DNA of 64,000 bases from Streptococcus ruminantium. GTDB taxonomy: Bacteria; Bacillota; Bacilli; Lactobacillales; Streptococcaceae. The notes beneath the pieces are model-generated. The model was given only the letters and a program-made list of their open reading frames with translations, was not told the DNA's origin and did no database searches. This document shows positions 24,958-33,218 of this stretch, piece by piece (the stretch's first letter is position 1; the number at the start of each line of letters is the position of its first letter). Where the stretch lies: positions 2,026,540-2,090,539 of the forward strand of contig NZ_AP018400.1 of NCBI RefSeq assembly GCF_003609975.1. The letters run 5' to 3'. The translations under genes and the position numbers were made by a program.

Positions 24958-26475
24958 TTATTTTTTCGCAAAGCTTGCTGCTTGCTCACCAGCCTGACGA
25001 CCAAATACGATGATGTCCGCCACTGCATTACCACCGATACGGTTTTGACCATGAACTCCGCCAGTTACTTCACCAGCAGCATACAAGCCAGTGATTGTTG
25101 AACCATCTGTCTTCAATACTTCAGTATTTGTATTGATCTTCACACCACCCATCGTATGGTGAACACCCGGAGCAACTTTAATAGCATGGTAAGAACCTGT
25201 GTTCAAAGCATGGTCCATACCTGATTTACGCCCAAAGGCCTCATCATTTTTATCTGCAACAGCCTTGTTCCATGTATCAAGTGTTTTTTGGAGAGCATCG
25301 GAAGAAACACCAATTTCTTTAGCCAAATCTGCAATGGTTGCACCAGTCTTCACAAGACCTTTTGCTTCATACTGAGCAATAGCCTTCACACGATCTTTCA
25401 GCGCACTATCAAAAACAACGTAGGCATAGTTTGGTTCCAAAGCATTGATAGCTGCTGAAACTTTATCCCGTGTTTCCATTTCGTTGAAGAAACGCTCACC
25501 TTTAGAATTTACAAGAATCGCACCCTCACCACGGACTGCTTCCGTAATCAAGTAAGAAGTTTCTTGTTCGACAGTTGGGTGAATTTGGATTTGATCCATA
25601 TCTACAGTCGCACCACCCTCTGATTCAGCAAGTGCGATACCATCACCAGTTGAACCTTCTTGGTTTGTCGTCACATAACCTTTAAGAGCTGGTTTGAATT
25701 TAGAAACCATATCCAAATCTGCACCGAAACCACCTGTAGCCAAGACAACTGCTTTGGCAGAAACTTTCTTAGTTTCGCCGGCAATCTTCACTTCAACACC
25801 TGTTACAGCACCGTCTTTATCTTGTAGTTTTGTAACGTCTGCATTCACAAAAATCGGAACTTTCCGTTCAACAAGATTACGATAAAGGCCATTGACCAAG
25901 TACCCTCCAACAGCTGAACCATCCGCTGGGCGGTGAGTACGTTTTTCACTCATACCACCAGTGGTAGTAAGGTTGCTAAGGGTAATCCCCATACCATCTA
26001 ACCAGTCAATCGCAGGAGCCGAATGATCTACAAGGTAACGAAGTAATTCAGGATTATTTGTTCCCTTACCACCCTTGAGTGTCTCTTCATAGAATTTATC
26101 ATTTGTATCCTTAATACCCTCTGCTTCTTGAAATTTCGTCTGAGAAGCATTCATCCCAGCCGATGATTTGGCAGTGTTTCCGCCAACAATAGGCATTTTT
26201 TCCAATACGACAACATTGGCGCCAGCATCTTTAGCTGAAATTGCAGCAGACATCCCCGCACCACCAGAACCAATGACGATAACATCATAGCTATCTTTCA
26301 GCTCAGATGGATCAGTATATACTTTTTCAGATGCACCCGATACAGCCTCTTCTTTTGAGGAAGATGTTGTTGCAGACGAAGATGTCTTAGCCTTCTCTGA
26401 CTTTCCTCCACATGCTACTAAAAACACTACAGCAAGTAGACTCATCAATAAGCCTAACCAAGCCTTCTTTTTCAT
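24958..26475 (-). CDS. Fumarate-reductase-like FAD-binding lipoprotein
   Basis: 505 residues. A lipobox LVAC gives a lipidated Cys at residue 22, so it sits on the outer face of the membrane. A Ser/Thr-rich linker follows, then an FAD-binding domain (DVIVIGSGGAGMSAAISAKDAG, about 64-85). The flavoprotein catalytic domain has IHPTVEQE, AVRGEGAILVNSKGERFFNE and a C-terminal HGQNRIGGNAVADIIVFGR. It resembles soluble flavocytochrome c fumarate or related enoate reductases, but without a heme domain or an FMN-binding domain. It could pass electrons to fumarate-like acceptors outside the cell. The Rex-like promoter boxes fit a redox role. Confidence 0.85.
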   Translation of the reverse strand: MKKKAWLGLLMSLLAVVFLVACGGKSEKAKTSSSATTSSSKEEAVSGASEKVYTDPSELKDSYDVIVIGSGGAGMSAAISAKDAGANVVVLEKMPIVGGNTAKSSAGMNASQTKFQEAEGIKDTNDKFYEETLKGGKGTNNPELLRYLVDHSAPAIDWLDGMGITLSNLTTTGGMSEKRTHRPADGSAVGGYLVNGLYRNLVERKVPIFVNADVTKLQDKDGAVTGVEVKIAGETKKVSAKAVVLATGGFGADLDMVSKFKPALKGYVTTNQEGSTGDGIALAESEGGATVDMDQIQIHPTVEQETSYLITEAVRGEGAILVNSKGERFFNEMETRDKVSAAINALEPNYAYVVFDSALKDRVKAIAQYEAKGLVKTGATIADLAKEIGVSSDALQKTLDTWNKAVADKNDEAFGRKSGMDHALNTGSYHAIKVAPGVHHTMGGVKINTNTEVLKTDGSTITGLYAAGEVTGGVHGQNRIGGNAVADIIVFGRQAGEQAASFAKK

Positions 26476-26506
26476 GGTAAACCTCCAATTTTTATCTTAC
26501 TCTAGT

Positions 26507-26559
26507 ATTATACAAGATTGTGAAATGTTTTTCAATGTATTTTGAAAGTTTTTTCACAA
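26507..26559 (-). promoter_or_regulatory. Promoter with two Rex-like redox boxes
   Basis: Reading leftwards: -35 TTGAAA (26535-26530), 17-bp spacer, -10 TATAAT (26512-26507). Box A, TTGTGAAAAAACTTTCAA (26559-26542), lies just upstream. Box B, TTGAAAAACATTTCACAA (26535-26518), covers the -35 and spacer. Both fit the Rex pattern TTGTGA-N6-TCACAA with mismatches in one half. The rest of the gap to the peptide gene (to 26803) holds only the terminator at 26718-26761. Confidence 0.6.
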
Positions 26560-26717
26560 ACTTGCATCATTAAAGTATGTCCCTGTTAAATATCTGTGCA
26601 CATTTAGAAGCATGGAGTTGATGTTTTGTCTACTTCTGCTTGATATTATAATCTGAAGCATAAACATAAGGGCGGAATGATTCTAAGAGTAAACAATTTT
26701 CTCTACAACACAAAACT

Positions 26718-26761
26718 AAAAAGTCAGAATCCCACTAAAGTGCGAGTTTCTAACTTTTTTT
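26718..26761 (-). terminator. Terminator of the regulator-peptide unit
   Basis: AAAAAGTCAGAA...CACT and AGTG...TTTCTAACTTTTTTT form an interrupted stem with A/T runs on both sides, so it may work in both directions. It lies 42 bases past the 31-residue peptide gene. Confidence 0.6.
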
Positions 26762-26803
26762 GTGAAACCTTTGGGATTAAAATAACCACCCAAATGGCAT
26801 CTA

Positions 26804-26899
26804 TCATTTTCCAACAACTGGTGGAATCAAGAGGACTGCAAATAATAAGGAACTGGTACATAGTAATCCCGCAATAAACCAATATCTTAATCTTTTCAT
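26804..26899 (-). CDS. 31-residue secreted-peptide-like ORF after a PlcR-type regulator
   Basis: The ATG at 26899-26897 overlaps the regulator stop TGA (26898-26896) as ATGA, with AAAGGAG 7 bases upstream, so translation is coupled. The product starts MKRLRYWFIAG, continues with a hydrophobic core and ends VLLIPPVVGK. This positively charged start plus hydrophobic stretch is what an exported pheromone precursor looks like. In PlcR/PapR and other RRNPP systems the peptide gene directly follows the regulator gene. By position and shape this could be the cognate signal, with the active part near the C-terminus (inference). A small membrane peptide is the alternative. Confidence 0.6.
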   Translation of the reverse strand: MKRLRYWFIAGLLCTSSLLFAVLLIPPVVGK

Positions 26900-27750
26900 T
26901 TCAATTCTCCTTTAATCTGTTCTCGCATTGATTCAGCTGCAATTCTTACCAAATCATCATTTTCAATCTGATAAACAGCAATCGCTTGTTCTAACACAGA
27001 TAGAGCTTCTCTTGGTAAACCCTTAGCATAAAGAATATTAGCTCTTAAAAGCAAAGTATGGCCTAACAAATATAAACTGTGATGTTCTCTCTGTAAGTTC
27101 AAACTTTGATTTCCATGAATTAAAGCCTCATCATACCTTTCAGCTAGGACAAGAGTTCTGGAAAATCCATAAAGAAAATGGAGCTGCTGCTGAATTTCAA
27201 ATGCTTGACGATAATGAGGCAAGATGCTTTCAGAAATGGAAATAGCCTCTTCAAATTTCCCTATTTCTGAATACAAAGTTCCCAACATCGTTCCAGCACG
27301 TAGACGCAAAACCTCATCCTCTGCTTCATGAAACAGAGTAAAAAACTCTTCAATGGCTTCCTGAACATCTCCCTGCTTTCCATAATAAATCATGGCTTGC
27401 ATGTATTTGAAATATTCCCGTTCCTGACGCGTAACCTGATTCTTATTTGTAACTTTAATAATGTAGGCTAGTGTATCATAGTCTCTTTTGTACAAGAGAT
27501 TTCGGATTTCAGCAGTGTAAAAGCGATTGCTCCCTTCCATATTTTCCTGAAAAAACTCCTGAACGTAGTAGGGATCAATTTTTAACTTTTTAACCAAAGC
27601 ATCAAATAGTTCGACTGATGTACTAACTTCTGCTTTTTCAATTTTACTGATGAGAGCTTGGGTACAAATACCCTCTGATAATTTTTTTTGGGTCCAACCC
27701 TTTTCTTTTCGTTTATTTTGAATTAAACGAGCAATCTTTTCTCTCATCAT
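26896..27750 (-). CDS. PlcR-like HTH/TPR transcriptional regulator (RRNPP family)
   Basis: 284 residues, or 283 if the second of two adjacent ATGs is used. The N-terminal HTH_3 domain is IARLIQNKRKEKGWTQKKLSEGI and ISKIEKAEVSTSVELFDALV. The remaining ~220 residues are helical tetratricopeptide-like repeats (LGTLYSEIGKFEEAISISE; LLRANILYAKGLPREALSVLEQA), the peptide-binding part of this family. An extended -10, TGTTATAAT (27787-27779), lies ~30 bases upstream. The 31-residue peptide gene overlaps its stop and an exporter lies upstream. Targets are not evident. Confidence 0.85.
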   Translation of the reverse strand: MMREKIARLIQNKRKEKGWTQKKLSEGICTQALISKIEKAEVSTSVELFDALVKKLKIDPYYVQEFFQENMEGSNRFYTAEIRNLLYKRDYDTLAYIIKVTNKNQVTRQEREYFKYMQAMIYYGKQGDVQEAIEEFFTLFHEAEDEVLRLRAGTMLGTLYSEIGKFEEAISISESILPHYRQAFEIQQQLHFLYGFSRTLVLAERYDEALIHGNQSLNLQREHHSLYLLGHTLLLRANILYAKGLPREALSVLEQAIAVYQIENDDLVRIAAESMREQIKGELK

Positions 27751-27778
27751 CTCTACCTGTCTTGCTGTTATTTATTTC

Positions 27779-27787
27779 ATTATAACA
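27779..27787 (-). promoter_or_regulatory. Extended -10 promoter of the regulator gene
   Basis: TG-T-TATAAT on the minus strand, with no good -35. It gives the regulator and peptide a transcript independent of the ABC exporter. Confidence 0.5.
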
Positions 27788-27860
27788 CGAATCTGGGCGA
27801 AAAGATTTTGTATCATCTATTTGATTGCTCTTCCATTCGTTATTTTATTCAGAATTAAAT

Positions 27861-29462
27861 TTATACTTTAGTCATTGACTCGATAACCACTTGTCCATTT
27901 CTTAATTCCCAGACTTGATTGTAAAGCATCTTATCCGATTCACTATAATGATGTGCAATTTCAATAAGTGTAATATCCATTTCCAATAGCATTTTTCGGA
28001 TATGCTCAGCAATCTTCTTATCCAAAGAAGCAGAAAATTCATCCACCAAAAGGATATTGTACTGTCTTATCAAAACTCTAGCGATAGCTAGCCTTGCTCG
28101 CTCACCTCCTGACAACTCTTCCCCGTTATTGCCAACTGAAAAATCCAAACCTCGTTTCATTACAAGCTCACCTAGGCCAACTCGTTTCAAAGCACTGATA
28201 AGCTCATCTTCTAGAAATTCTTCCCCAAGCGTCACATTAAAGCGTAGTGTATCATCAAATAGTACAATCTCTTGTGGGATATAGCCAATCGTCGCATATA
28301 AGTCGTCTTGAGAAAACTCACCTAATACACAATTGTCTAAACGAATTGTTCCGCTGATAGGATCTATCTCTCTAAAAATAGTTTCAAAAAGGCTAGATTT
28401 CCCCGCACCAGACTCCCCCATTAAAAGGATCTTATCATTTTTCTTAACCTTAGCATTTAGTGTGTATAAAGGTTGTTCATGTCCAATCGCGCTATTTTCA
28501 AAAGAGAACTGATTAACTGCCCTCTTCTTGCCTGTTGAACGAGGAGGTAAGCTGTTCTTCTCTAAATATCTTTCTACCTTATGTTTGATGGGCTTTGCAG
28601 CATTGATATTATTCCAGTAGTTAAGGGCATTTTCTAAAGGACTTAGGACTCTATCACTTGCTAAAAAGACAGCAACAAGTCCACCGACACTAACTTTACC
28701 CTCGACCGCCAACCATCCTCCCAAGGCAAATGGTAGTAAACCTGCAACTCCTCCAGCAACCCCTAATACCAGATTGATCCAATTACGAATAAGTCCCAAT
28801 CTATAGCAACTCTGCTCAGCCTTATTTAAGGATTTTATAAAACGCTCTAGAAAATAAGAACTTCTTTGATAATGTTTAATAGTTGAGATAGCTCGCAAAT
28901 TTTCATTCACTTCCCTGATAAAATTCTCATTGGCTTCACTTGAGACTTCACTTGATTTTTTGATCATTTTAGAAAAAAACTGAGGAAGAACTATCGGAAG
29001 AAAAGAAAATCCGATAAATATGGAGGATACCTGCCAACTAATTGTAAAAATATAAATTGCAGAAACCGCAGAAAACCAGATACAATAGATTAGTTTGATC
29101 CAAGAGTCTAAATAATCACTTTGCAAGGTAGCAATATCATGATACAGCATGTTTTGGATTGTTTCAGTTACCTGACGGCTTGTAAAAGTTCGCTTAAAAA
29201 CTGCCAACTTTACTTTTTCAGAGAAATAAATGAGTGCCTTATCGTTAAAAACTTGCCATAAACAATATGTTCCTTTCAATAAGATATAACCTGACATACC
29301 ATATAGGCAGACCTTAAGCAATCCCTGTAAGTCCCCACTTTGAATATTTTCTATGATGCCGCTTACCATAACAGGTATGACGAGAGTGTCTAAACCCGTT
29401 AATAGAGCAAAAAACAAAGCTGCACCAATATATCTATTGTTGAAATACTGTGTTAATCTCAT
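27861..29462 (-). CDS. ABC exporter, fused membrane and ATPase domains
   Basis: 533 residues. A six-helix ABC_membrane domain (about 10-290) is followed by an ATPase with Walker A GESGAGKSS, Q-loop YIPQE, signature LSGGERARL and Walker B NILLVDEF. There is no N-terminal C39 peptidase domain, so it does not process a leader itself. The start codon overlaps the stop of the upstream ORF in ATGA, with AAGGAG inside it, so the two genes form an operon. Context suggests export of a peptide product (inference). Confidence 0.88.
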   Translation of the reverse strand: MRLTQYFNNRYIGAALFFALLTGLDTLVIPVMVSGIIENIQSGDLQGLLKVCLYGMSGYILLKGTYCLWQVFNDKALIYFSEKVKLAVFKRTFTSRQVTETIQNMLYHDIATLQSDYLDSWIKLIYCIWFSAVSAIYIFTISWQVSSIFIGFSFLPIVLPQFFSKMIKKSSEVSSEANENFIREVNENLRAISTIKHYQRSSYFLERFIKSLNKAEQSCYRLGLIRNWINLVLGVAGGVAGLLPFALGGWLAVEGKVSVGGLVAVFLASDRVLSPLENALNYWNNINAAKPIKHKVERYLEKNSLPPRSTGKKRAVNQFSFENSAIGHEQPLYTLNAKVKKNDKILLMGESGAGKSSLFETIFREIDPISGTIRLDNCVLGEFSQDDLYATIGYIPQEIVLFDDTLRFNVTLGEEFLEDELISALKRVGLGELVMKRGLDFSVGNNGEELSGGERARLAIARVLIRQYNILLVDEFSASLDKKIAEHIRKMLLEMDITLIEIAHHYSESDKMLYNQVWELRNGQVVIESMTKV

Positions 29463-29854
29463 GATAACTCCTTATCTAAAGTGAAAAAATAGCTTGGGAC
29501 AATGATGTTTTCTGTTTTGAATACATGGTATCTTTTCAAAACAAGAAGGATCCCTGAAGTACCAGTAGTTAAATCAGCTAACCACGAACAAAGAAGAAAG
29601 CTTACATCCACCCTACTTACAATGAATACTTTTGAGTCCTTAATCCCCATCAATTTTATCCATTTGATAAGTATGGATTGTATGTTTATAACTACTACTG
29701 TTACATAATCCTCCGCGGAAAATAAGCAAATTTGCACCAGCTTCCTTTCGAGACAATTTTTAAATTGTGCAATACTGACATATCGGATTCCTATTTCTTC
29801 TGGCTTTTTAGGATGATTCAATATTATATCTTTTCTTATTTTATGTAAACACAT
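29459..29854 (-). pseudogene. Probable remnant of a LanKC-type lanthipeptide synthetase C-terminus
   Basis: 131-residue frame ending just inside the ABC gene. The segment SWLADLTTGTSGILLVLKRY and the ending FFTLDKEL resemble the last part of the cyclase domain of class III (LanKC) synthetases, which are ~800-900 residues. The kinase and lyase domains are missing, no precursor gene is seen upstream, and an integrase remnant starts within ~130 bp. I read it as the 3' stump of a deleted synthetase gene, left coupled to its exporter. The similarity is from memory and weak; an unrelated hypothetical protein is possible. Confidence 0.4.
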
Positions 29855-29983
29855 TTTATAACAAATTCCACCTTTTTTATTTAAATATAATTATTTTGAT
29901 ATTTTTTAGCAAAAAACATTGCATCCATTCCTCTTCAAACTTACAAAATGTGTTATAACATATTGCAATCTCAACCATAGTAA

Positions 29984-30205
29984 GCACTCAAAAATACCAA
30001 ATCAATATGCCACAATATCGGATTCCACGGTTTCCGCCATACCCACGCCAGTTTACTCCTTAACTCTGGCATACCTTACAAGGAACTTCAGCATAGGCTA
30101 GGCCATTCGACCTTATCCATGACCATGGATATTTATAGTCACCTCTCAAAAGAGAACGCAAAAAAAGCCGTCTCGCTTTACAAAACAGCACTCAAAGCCC
30201 TCTAG
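29984..30205 (+). pseudogene. C-terminal remnant of a tyrosine integrase
   Basis: A plus-strand frame without a start codon encodes the catalytic end of a phage/ICE-type integrase. Visible are GFHGFRHTHASLLLNSGIP (Arg and His of the active site), HRLGHS (second His region) and TMDIYSHLSKENAKKA with the nucleophile Tyr. The frame is closed by a stop at 29981. About 300 N-terminal residues are missing. It marks the edge of an old mobile-element insertion between the exporter genes and rpsD. The ~130 bp between it and the synthetase-like stump is AT-rich with no other gene seen. Confidence 0.8.
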
Positions 30206-30254
30206 GGGGGAGCAAAAAGGTAAGCAAACCCAGAAATCAACCATTTAAGACAAA

Positions 30255-30284
30255 GCAAAAAGCCCACTGTTGTAGGCTTTCTAC
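30255..30284 (-). terminator. Terminator after rpsD
   Basis: On the minus strand, AAAGCCTAC and GTGGGCTTT form a stem around AACA, followed by TTT and a GC-poor tail. Confidence 0.75.
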
Positions 30285-30300
30285 GATATAAAATCTTATC

Positions 30301-30912
30301 TTAAAGCATTTTGTTGTAGAATTCTACGACAAGAGCTTCGTTGATCTCTGGGTTGATTTCATCACGTTCTGGCAAGCGAGTCAATGAACCTTCAAGTTTT
30401 TCAGCATCAAACGATACGAAAGCTGGACGACCAAGAGTTGCTTCAACAGCTTCAAGGATAGCTGGAACTTTGATTGATTTCTCACGAACTGAGATAGTTT
30501 GACCAACTTCTACACGGAATGATGGAATATCAACACGTTTACCATCAACAAGAATATGACCATGGTTTACGAATTGACGAGCTTGACGACGAGTAGTTGC
30601 AAGACCAAGACGGTAAACTACATTGTCCAAACGACGCTCCAAAAGAAGCATAAAGTTGAAACCAAGAGTACCTTGCTTGATTTTAGTAGCTTGTACGAAC
30701 AAGTTACGGAACTGTTTCTCACCCAAACCGTAAGAAAAACGCAATTTTTGCTTTTCAGCTAATTGCAAACCGTATTCTGACAACTTGCTACGGTTGTTTG
30801 GTCCATGTTGACCTGGTACGTAGTTACGACGTGCCAATTCTTTACCTGTACCTGTCAATGACAAGCCAAGACGACGAGCTTGTTTCCAAGATGGTCCTGT
30901 ATAACGTGACAT
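30301..30912 (-). CDS. rpsD: 30S ribosomal protein S4
   Basis: 203 residues, full length: [26 protein letters not shown], then the S4 RNA-binding domain [32 protein letters not shown]. It is a primary 16S rRNA binder and assembly protein. GGAGGA precedes the ATG. A leader of ~160 nt separates it from its promoter and may be the autoregulatory S4 leader known in Firmicutes. The gene is monocistronic here. Confidence 0.98.
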   Translation of the reverse strand: MSRYTGPSWKQARRLGLSLTGTGKELARRNYVPGQHGPNNRSKLSEYGLQLAEKQKLRFSYGLGEKQFRNLFVQATKIKQGTLGFNFMLLLERRLDNVVYRLGLATTRRQARQFVNHGHILVDGKRVDIPSFRVEVGQTISVREKSIKVPAILEAVEATLGRPAFVSFDAEKLEGSLTRLPERDEINPEINEALVVEFYNKML

Positions 30913-31072
30913 AATAATGTCCTCCTAAAAATAATACTATTTGTAGGAAATAACGTCTTAGACAAACCTAATTCGTGCAGCTTGCCTTCGCCCAAACAGC
31001 AAAGGTTACTGGTATTGCAGACAAGCTGTTGACGAGCTTTATTTTGTCCTGCTGCTATTTCACACGACCTTT
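30913..31072 (-). promoter_or_regulatory. rpsD 5' leader, possible S4 autoregulatory RNA
   Basis: The ~155-nt leader between promoter and rpsD contains structured stretches (AGCTTGTCTGC / GGCAAGCTGC). In several Firmicutes S4 represses its own mRNA through such a leader. No exact consensus was confirmed here. Confidence 0.35.
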
Positions 31073-31101
31073 AGTATAACACAAAAAAAAGGCTCTGTAA
31101 A
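31073..31101 (-). promoter_or_regulatory. rpsD promoter
   Basis: -35 TTTACA (31101-31096), 17-bp spacer, -10 TATACT (31078-31073), reading leftwards. The -35 lies in the loop of the veg terminator. Confidence 0.65.
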
Positions 31102-31108
31102 GCCCTTT
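31083..31108 (-). terminator. Terminator after veg, overlapping the rpsD promoter
   Basis: AAGGGCT/GAGCCTT stem with loop TTACA and eight T. It ends the upstream unit while its sequence also holds the -35 of rpsD. Confidence 0.75.
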
Positions 31109-31115
31109 TCATTCT

Positions 31116-31367
31116 CTAATCCAAATAGTGAATTAAAATCTTCTCTGTTAAAATATCAGAGTAAGTATAAGATTCCACAAAAGTATTATTGGGATCTTCA
31201 AATTCAACGATAAAGAGTGACTGGTAAACCTCCACAATGCGCCCTTGTTTATTCTTTTCACGTTTACGGCCATTCTCAAGCGTTAACTCTACAATTTGAC
31301 CCTCATGATCCTTAATATCTTGCTTGATTTGCTTCATCTTAGCAACATCTGTAAATGCATCGCTCAT
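31116..31367 (-). CDS. veg: Veg-family protein (DUF1021)
   Basis: 83 residues, full length: KQIKQDIKDHEGQIVELTLENGRKREKNKQGRIVEVY, then FIVEFEDPNNTFVESYTYSDILT. It is an SH3-like small protein, linked to biofilm formation in Bacillus. It starts 3 bp after the dnaB stop, in the same direction, so they are co-transcribed. Confidence 0.85.
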   Translation of the reverse strand: MSDAFTDVAKMKQIKQDIKDHEGQIVELTLENGRKREKNKQGRIVEVYQSLFIVEFEDPNNTFVESYTYSDILTEKILIHYLD

Positions 31368-31370
31368 TCT

Positions 31371-32726
31371 CTATCCATCCTCTCTCTTGGAAATACTTGC
31401 AAATTTATTGTACTCTTTTTGGAACATGAGTTCCACGGTACCACGTGCACCCGAACGGTTTTTTTCAATAATGACTTCAACCGTATTATTCGGAATACCT
31501 CCGTTTTCCTGCTCTCCACGTTCATAATAGTCATCACGATAAAGAAATGCAACAATGTCTGCATCCTGCTCGATAGATCCCGACTCACGAATATCCGATA
31601 AGACAGGACGTTTATCCTGACGTTGCTCAACGCCACGAGAAAGCTGACTAAGAGCGATAACAGGCACTTTCAATTCCTTAGCCAGAATTTTTAACTGACG
31701 GGAAATCTCTGAAACCTCTTGTTGACGATTTTCACGACCTGTCCCAGTAATCAGCTGAAGGTAGTCAATCAAAATTAAGCCAAGATTCCCAGTCTCCTGT
31801 GCTAATTTTCTAGAACGAGACCGAATTTCTGTAATTTTAATCCCCGGTGTATCATCAATATAAATACTAGCTCTAGCTAAATTTGCCTGAGCCACCATAT
31901 ACTTATTCCATTCTTCCTGAGTCAAGTGTCCCGTACGAATGGACCGCGAATTGATAACTCCCTCCGATGCCAACATACGATCAACCAAACTTTCCGCACC
32001 CATCTCCAAAGAAAAGATAGCCACAGTCAACCCTAATTTTGTCCCAATATTCTGAGCAATATTGAGGGCAAAAGCTGTCTTACCAACTGCAGGACGAGCT
32101 GCTAGAATGATCAACTCTTCCTCATGAAGCCCTGTTGTCATAGCATCTAAAGCCGGATAACCTGTTGCAATACCTGTGATCTCAGAAGTCTGCTTAGCAC
32201 GAGTTTCAAGGCTATCAAAATTCACGTTCAAAACGTCATCAATCCGCTTGAAACCGCTGCGACTAGTACCCTCACTGACATCAATTAAGGCCTTTTCTGC
32301 ATTAGCAATAATATCATCCGAACCATCTGCTCCTTCATAAGCCTGGTTCACCGCATCTGTCAAATGAGCAATCAACTTACGAAGGTTTGATTTTTCCGCA
32401 ACAATCTTGGCATAAAATTCTGCATTGGCCGCAGTTGGCACAGAGCTAATAATCTCTGCCAAATAACTTAAGCCACCAATATTTTCCAAGTTACCATGAT
32501 TCACTAAATAATTGCGCATGGTGGTTGCATCAATCGCCTCATTCTTATCAGAAAGTGCAATCATAGCTTTAAAAATAAGCTTATGAGCATGCTTGAAAAA
32601 GTCTTCAGCCTCAATGTATTCACGGACAAAGACCAATTTACCTTCATCTAAGAAAATTGCACCTAGAACCGACTGTTCAGCTAAAATATCCTGAGGTTGA
32701 ACCCGTAACTCTTCTAACTCTGCCAA
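31371..32726 (-). CDS. dnaB: Replicative DNA helicase
   Basis: 451 residues. The N-terminal DnaB domain (QPQDILAEQSVLGAIFLDEGKL) is followed by the RecA-like core with Walker A ARPAVGKTAFALN, Walker B LILIDYLQL, and QLSRGVEQR with RESGSIEQDAD. It unwinds DNA at the fork. It lies 29 bp after rplI, the usual Firmicute order rplI-dnaB. Confidence 0.97.
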   Translation of the reverse strand: MAELEELRVQPQDILAEQSVLGAIFLDEGKLVFVREYIEAEDFFKHAHKLIFKAMIALSDKNEAIDATTMRNYLVNHGNLENIGGLSYLAEIISSVPTAANAEFYAKIVAEKSNLRKLIAHLTDAVNQAYEGADGSDDIIANAEKALIDVSEGTSRSGFKRIDDVLNVNFDSLETRAKQTSEITGIATGYPALDAMTTGLHEEELIILAARPAVGKTAFALNIAQNIGTKLGLTVAIFSLEMGAESLVDRMLASEGVINSRSIRTGHLTQEEWNKYMVAQANLARASIYIDDTPGIKITEIRSRSRKLAQETGNLGLILIDYLQLITGTGRENRQQEVSEISRQLKILAKELKVPVIALSQLSRGVEQRQDKRPVLSDIRESGSIEQDADIVAFLYRDDYYERGEQENGGIPNNTVEVIIEKNRSGARGTVELMFQKEYNKFASISKREDG

Positions 32727-32755
32727 GACTTCTACCTCCTCACTGACTATTGGGC

Positions 32756-33208
32756 TTAAGCCTCTTTAATACTTAAATGAATAATGCCAATTACATCTTG
32801 GTAAATCTTAACTGGTACATCAATTAAACCAAGCGCACGAATCGGATGATCCAGTTGAATATGTCGCTTATCTACTTTGATACCAAATTGTTTTTCTAAC
32901 TCCTCGGCAATCTTCTTACTGGTGATAGAGCCAAAGGTACGACCATCTGGTCCAACTTTTTCGATAAATTTTACTAAAGTCGCTTCTTCAGCTAGTCTAG
33001 CCTTAATACTTTCTGCTTCAGCCATCATCTCCGCATGCGCCTTTTCCTTGGATTTTTCTTGACCACGAAGAGCACTAATTGCCTGATTGGTCGCCTCTTT
33101 CGCCAAATTTTTCTTAATCAAGAAATTTTGGGCGTAACCAGTGGGAACTTCCTTGATTTCTCCCTTCTTTCCTTGACCTTTTACATCTGCTAAAAAGATT
33201 ACTTTCAT
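32756..33208 (-). CDS. rplI: 50S ribosomal protein L9
   Basis: 150 residues: [34 protein letters not shown] (N-terminal rRNA-binding domain), a long linker helix and a C-terminal domain. It sits 10 bp after gdpP. The gdpP-rplI-dnaB order is standard in low-GC Firmicutes. Confidence 0.97.
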   Translation of the reverse strand: MKVIFLADVKGQGKKGEIKEVPTGYAQNFLIKKNLAKEATNQAISALRGQEKSKEKAHAEMMAEAESIKARLAEEATLVKFIEKVGPDGRTFGSITSKKIAEELEKQFGIKVDKRHIQLDHPIRALGLIDVPVKIYQDVIGIIHLSIKEA

Positions 33209-33218
33209 ATTCTATCCT

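Noticed and set aside
26677..26877. 66-codon plus-strand ORF before the flavoprotein promoter
   Set aside because: It runs through the terminator stem and antisense to the peptide gene; no ribosome site.
29919..30101. 60-codon plus-strand ORF near the integrase remnant
   Set aside because: It is an out-of-frame shadow of the integrase fragment, whose own frame shows the catalytic motifs.
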